Shown here in pieces: positions 60,250-64,000 of a stretch of DNA of 64,000 bases (its first letter is position 1; each line of letters starts with the position of its first letter). The notes beneath the pieces are model-generated. The model was not told the DNA's origin. It did no database searches and saw nothing but the letters and a program-made list of their open reading frames with translations. Source of the stretch: Rhynchospora pubera (lineage: Eukaryota; Streptophyta; Magnoliopsida; Poales; Cyperaceae); assembly GCA_028095005.1 (NCBI GenBank), contig CM051460.1, forward strand, positions 67,247,676-67,311,675, written 5' to 3'. A program made the translations under genes and the position numbers.

Positions 60250-60637
60250 TCACTCAACCATCAAATTCAAAACCCAACACAAACAGATGAATCTAACCTC
60301 AATTGGCGGCGCAGGATTTTGCATGACAACAGCCTTAACATATCTGACGCCTCTTGCATTCTTATCAGAATCAACGACGTACCTCCACTTCCTTCCCTCC
60401 ACCTCCTCCCAACACAACACACTGGACAAGTCCAATCCCTCCTCTACCTTGGCTGACGTGGCATCTCCGGCGAGTACCTTCACTGGCGGCCCAAACCTGA
60501 CCTCGGAGATTGACTTGAGAGTCTTTGGAGATGGAACAGACCGGCGCTAGTCCTGTCACCGTCATACTGCGACCAACCCACGTGTCATCCTTATCAGACC
60601 AACTGAGAGAACGGAGCTGGTTCATCTTGTTGATCAA
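60250..60637 (-). pseudogene. Possible first exon of an unrecognised gene, frame interrupted
   Basis: GC content and codon-like texture rise here compared with the flanks. Two minus-strand frames look coding in succession: an upstream one from about 60637 (MNQLRSLSWSDKDDTWVGR) and a downstream one to about 60287 (VRFGPPVKVLAGD, then CWEEVEGRKWRYVVDSD), ending at a GAG|GTTAGA possible donor. They are in different frames, which suggests a frameshift or an unseen splice. No later exon was found. I do not recognise the family. Confidence 0.3.
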
Positions 60638-60639
60638 GG

Positions 60640-61046
60640 GTTAGTTGAGATCGGTGCATCAGAGGTTAAGAGGGGGAAGCGGTGGGTTAGGGGAAGGATT
60701 TGGTCCGAGATAGGAGAATCGAGAGTTGAGAGAGAAATCAGGGTTGGTTTATCTGGAGGCACGGCGCAGCCTTTTTCCCTTTCTTCGAAATCCAAATTTT
60801 GAAAAAGAAAGCAGCAGGGAATGAATGAAATGAGAAATCTTTCACATTGTCTTAAATCCTAGCGGCTCCGCTTTTCATAAGATTGTCTTTCCATTCTGGT
60901 CGCGATTCCTTTCCATTCTAGCTGCGATTTTGTGGGGTGGGGATTGGGGAGGGGGGCACGGAGAGGAGCAAGGGGACGTGATACCGAAAAATGACAGAGG
61001 GGCGCGTCCGCGCGTGAAATAAGAAAGGAAAAATAATCTTGGGCTT
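60640..61046. other. Spacer, nothing recognised
   Basis: GC-rich for this window around 60920-61010; possibly the promoter side of the minus-strand exon at 60250-60637. Confidence 0.35.
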
Positions 61047-61092
61047 GTACAGAATCGAACCCTCGCAGGGAAAGAAACAATAGCGCTGCAAC
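61047..61092 (-). repeat. tRNA-like (SINE head) fragment split by a hAT MITE
   Basis: With the MITE at 61093-61762 and one copy of its duplication removed, the minus strand reads TGGCGAGGTGG (A-box-like, from about 61780-61790), then 40 bases later GGGTTCGATTCTG (B-box-like, here). This resembles the tRNA-derived head of a plant SINE. It is not a functional tRNA. Confidence 0.4.
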
Positions 61093-61762
61093 TAGGAATG
61101 AAAACGGATCGAATATGGTCTTTTCATATCTGCATCTGTATTTTTTTTCCGGATACAAATACAAATGCATTCGGATACGGATACAGTTCGGATATTATCG
61201 GATACGGAGTCGAATACGAATATATTTTGGCGGATACGGATTGCATTTTAATCTTTATTATTTATTTATAATAGCAGTTTCTATAAATATAATGATATTC
61301 AATATACTCAGTGTCTATGTTAGTACTTTGTCAATATTAGAGAGAAAAAATTAATTTTAGTGTTGTTATCATTTATAATCGTCTCAATTAATAGAAAGTA
61401 AAAATAATTTTATGTTACTAGTCCAAATAAAAATATTTATTATAAGAAAATTTATTTAATATTAAGTATTATCTAATTCAAAGTATTCTCTAATATGGAG
61501 AAGTAATTATATTATATTAATCATCTTATGTCGTTAAAGATACGAATAAACGGATTAATATTTATCGGATACGGATAATATCCATGTCGGATACGGATAA
61601 AGAGCGGATATTGGTCTTCCCATATCCGCATCCATATTTTTTTGACGGATACGGATACGAATACGGATATGTTCGGATACGGATACGGTTCGAGTATTAC
61701 GCGTTTTTTTCGGATTCGGATACGGATCGGAGCGGATTTTATCCGCTCCGTTTTCATCCCTA
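61093..61762. mobile_element. hAT MITE with GGATAC repeats, 670 bp
   Basis: TIRs TAGGAATGAAAACGGA and TCCGTTTTCATCCCTA (15 of 16 matching) with a perfect 8-bp duplication GCTGCAAC (61085-61092, 61763-61770). Both subterminal regions are packed with CGGATACGGATA units in direct and inverted form. AT-rich centre, no coding capacity. Confidence 0.9.
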
Positions 61763-61770
61763 GCTGCAAC

Positions 61771-62642
61771 CCACCACCTCGCCAGTTTCTGACAAATAGT
61801 TCTCCTTTTATCAGATATAAAAATCCAGACTGTAGATTAGAGTAGATCAATAAAATCAATGTTCCATATGTGATGTCGAGAGTATAATACAACCTTTATC
61901 TGATTTTTCTTACAACCTTTGTAGGATGCTATTATAAGTAGTAAAGATAAGTAAAAGACTATATTATCCTTTCTAAATTCTATTCAAAGTCGTGGGGGTC
62001 CGATATTAGAGAGAAAGAACAAAAGGACATTATTGTCACAAAAATGTAACTCTTGGGGAATCTCCGGTACACTCCAAAATTGGAGGTAACTCATTGTTTA
62101 CCCAAACGGTTCCTGGGGACATTGCGTTTCCTTCAGTTTTCTCTGTGTCACCCAGTAGCACCATCTGGAGCAGGATAAAGCGCTTTCCTTACTCTTCCTT
62201 CGCTCCCATTCATCCCTTCTAAAGTAGTGCCTTAGAGTTACAAATATAATAAGCTATGTGGTGCATAAAGTAGACATTGGAGTACTGGAGTGCAGAAAAA
62301 AAAAGTAATAATAATAATAAATAAAAGAACCTTCTTAATTTACTAAAAGACCACTGATAAAATTTTCAAATTTCATGATTCATACAATGCCGTACATATG
62401 GGATTTAATTTAGTTCAAAAGAGGAAAACATACTTGTGAATAAAAAGAAACATAAGAAAAATCATATTCTTTTGAGATGTTCCCTTTCCCTGTACAAAAT
62501 ACAGAAGGAATGAATTGTAACTCTTAGTCAGAATGAATTAAAATCAAATTTGTAAAACGACAATTACCTACTTATAATTAGCTTGGAATTAAAAAATAGA
62601 TAAAGAAACAAAAAGAAGATGAAGTTACATTTTTACAGCCAA

Positions 62643-62645
<3 letters not shown>
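61771..62645. other. Spacer, nothing recognised beyond the SINE-like rest
   Basis: The first 20 bases hold the A-box side of the split tRNA-like fragment. No gene further on. Confidence 0.4.
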
Positions 62646-62673
<28 letters not shown>

Positions 62674-62686
62674 CTATATATATATA
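62646..62686. repeat. (TC)n(TATC)n(TA)n microsatellite
   Basis: Compound simple repeat directly bordering the foldback element at 62687. Confidence 0.9.
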
Positions 62687-63100
62687 GAGTAAATCTATTG
62701 TGAACCATGATGCATAGAGCACTCCGTGCACCACGACCGTTTGATCGGTGATTTTGTAAATTGACAAATCTAAACTAACCAATCCAATCTATATATTGAA
62801 ATCTCATAACAAACAAAATTTTACAATTTTTAGAATTTTTTTACTATTTTTTTCGATTTTTTTAAAACTTGCCATTTTTGGCTTATAAATTAGTATATTT
62901 ATAGCCAAAAATGACAAGTGTTAAAAAATTCGAAAAAAATAGTAAAAAAATTTCAAAAATTGTAAAATTTTGTTTGTTATGAGATTTCAATATATAGATT
63001 GGGTTGGTTAAATTAGATTTGACAATTTGTGAAACCACCGACCAAAACGGTCATGGTGCACAGAAGCTTATATGAACCATGGTTCACAATAGATTTACTC
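62687..63100. mobile_element. Microsatellite-bounded foldback MITE A
   Basis: Inverted ends GAGTAAATCTATTGTGAACCATG and ...CATGGTTCACAATAGATTTACTC, with arms matching for about 190 bp. Flanked on the left by (TA)n and on the right by (TC)n(TA)n. Central block is closely related to element B. Confidence 0.75.
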
Positions 63101-63114
63101 TCTCTCTATATATA

Positions 63115-63523
63115 GAGAAATGCTATGGTGCATCGCGATGTATTAAGGCTTTTGTACATCGCGACCATATTTATCGATAATTTTACAAATTGAAAATCTA
63201 ACTAAACAAATTCAATATATATATTGAAATCTCATTACAAACCAAATTTTATATTTTTTGAATTTTTTTACTATTTTTTCGATTTTTTTAAAACCTGCCA
63301 TTTTTAAAATTTCTTTATTATTAATTGGTTTCCAAAAAAGGAAAGTTTTAAAAAATTCGAAAAAAATAGTAAAAAAATTTCAAAAAATATGAAATTTGGG
63401 TTGTAATGAGATTTCAATATGTAGATTGCATTAGTTTAATTAGATTTATCAATTTATAAAACAGTTGACGGATAATGATCGCAATGTACAAAAACCTCAA
63501 TACATCGCAATGCACCATAGCAT

Positions 63524-63528
<5 letters not shown>
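63115..63528. mobile_element. Microsatellite-bounded foldback MITE B
   Basis: Inverted ends GAGAAATGCTATGGTGCATC and ...TGCACCATAGCATATCTC; inner block CGATTTTTTTAAAAC.TGCCATTTTT shared with element A. Between A and B lie only about 14 bp of (TC)n(TA)n. Confidence 0.75.
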
Positions 63529-63578
<50 letters not shown>

Positions 63579-63580
63579 TA
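63529..63580. repeat. (CT)n(TA)n(GA)n microsatellite between elements B and C
   Basis: A palindromic compound repeat: CT units, then TA units, then GA units. Confidence 0.9.
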
Positions 63581-63974
63581 ATGGCTAACGTGCCATCGAT
63601 GGCACGGAGGGTCCCGTGCCATCAAATCATTTTTCGAGATCCAAAATTCAAACGGTCAATCCGAACCGTTCAAGTTGTTATCCATATGAAATATCTTTGG
63701 AGACCAAATTTTATATTTTTTCAATTTTTTTTACTATTTATTATGATATTTTTAAAAATATTATGATTAGAGTATTTCAGGCCCTCAAATTTGAAAATAT
63801 CATAATAAATAGTAAAAAAAATTGCAAAAATTTAAAATTTGGTCTCCAAAGGTATTTTAATATTTTGATCAACTTGAACAGTTTGGATCGACCGTTTGAC
63901 TTTCGAATTTCGAAAAACGAGTCGATAGAAAATTGATGGCACATGCCATCGATGGCGCGTTAGCCATTCTCTCT
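63573..63974. mobile_element. Microsatellite-bounded foldback MITE C
   Basis: Inverted ends GATAATGGCTAACGTGCCATC and ...GATGGCGCGTTAGCCATTCTC. Inner GAGACCAAATTTTATATTTTT palindrome is shared with the MITE at 37290. Flanked by (GA)n on the left and (CT)n(TA)n on the right to the window end. Confidence 0.75.
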
Positions 63975-64000
63975 CTATATATAAATATATATATATATAT

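Noticed and set aside
61047..61092. Functional tRNA gene
   Set aside because: The tRNA-like sequence is interrupted by a MITE and cannot form a full cloverleaf; it is better explained as a SINE head.
1..64000. CRISPR arrays, bacterial operons, rRNA or organellar genes
   Set aside because: None seen. Base composition, introns and transposons are those of a plant nuclear chromosome.

Overview
This is plant nuclear DNA, most likely from a eudicot: strongly AT-rich, with GT-AG introns, group III WRKY genes, a CYP78A cytochrome P450 relic, a plant mobile domain gene and many plant-type transposons. I see no bacterial, organellar or viral operon structure, no CRISPR array and no rRNA gene. The species cannot be named from the sequence alone.

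Layout. 0.7-2.9 kb holds a two-exon CYP78A pseudogene with several frameshifts and stops. Beside it are a solo LTR (3033-4829, TSD TAAAC), a Tourist-like MITE (5288-5476) and a Mutator-like foldback MITE (6669-6960). 8.68-18.38 kb is a complete-looking Ty1/copia (Angela-like) retrotransposon with two 1777-bp LTRs that differ at about 7 sites; its pol region is nevertheless riddled with stops. 20.7-22.6 kb (minus) is an apparently intact group III WRKY gene. 25.5-28.6 kb (plus) is a 'putative gypsy-type transposon' gene with a coiled coil, broken by one base in a 13-G tract. 35.6-40.6 kb (minus) is a second WRKY gene with a 3.8-kb intron full of MITEs. 41.15-47.95 kb is a 6.8-kb terminal-inverted-repeat element carrying two convergent genes, a two-zinc-finger protein and a 10-exon plant mobile domain protein, with palindromic modules near both ends. 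49-49.9 kb (minus) is a dead third WRKY copy, 51.2-52.9 kb a non-autonomous hAT, and 55.5-57.1 kb (plus) a fourth WRKY gene. 57-64 kb holds a solo LTR, a SINE-like unit, two possible Helitron ends, a hAT MITE full of GGATAC repeats, and three foldback MITEs in a row separated by (CT)n(TA)n tracts.

Two themes stand out. The first is a WRKY group III cluster (one GQK gene, two divergent genes with GTK and GDK, and one dead GEK copy) broken up by transposons. The second is the 6.8-kb TIR element, which looks like a transposon-borne gene pair (zinc finger plus plant mobile domain) with no recognisable transposase. It is the best candidate here for an undescribed system. Exon boundaries, TIRs and TSDs were read by eye; family names rest on recognised motifs, not on searches.
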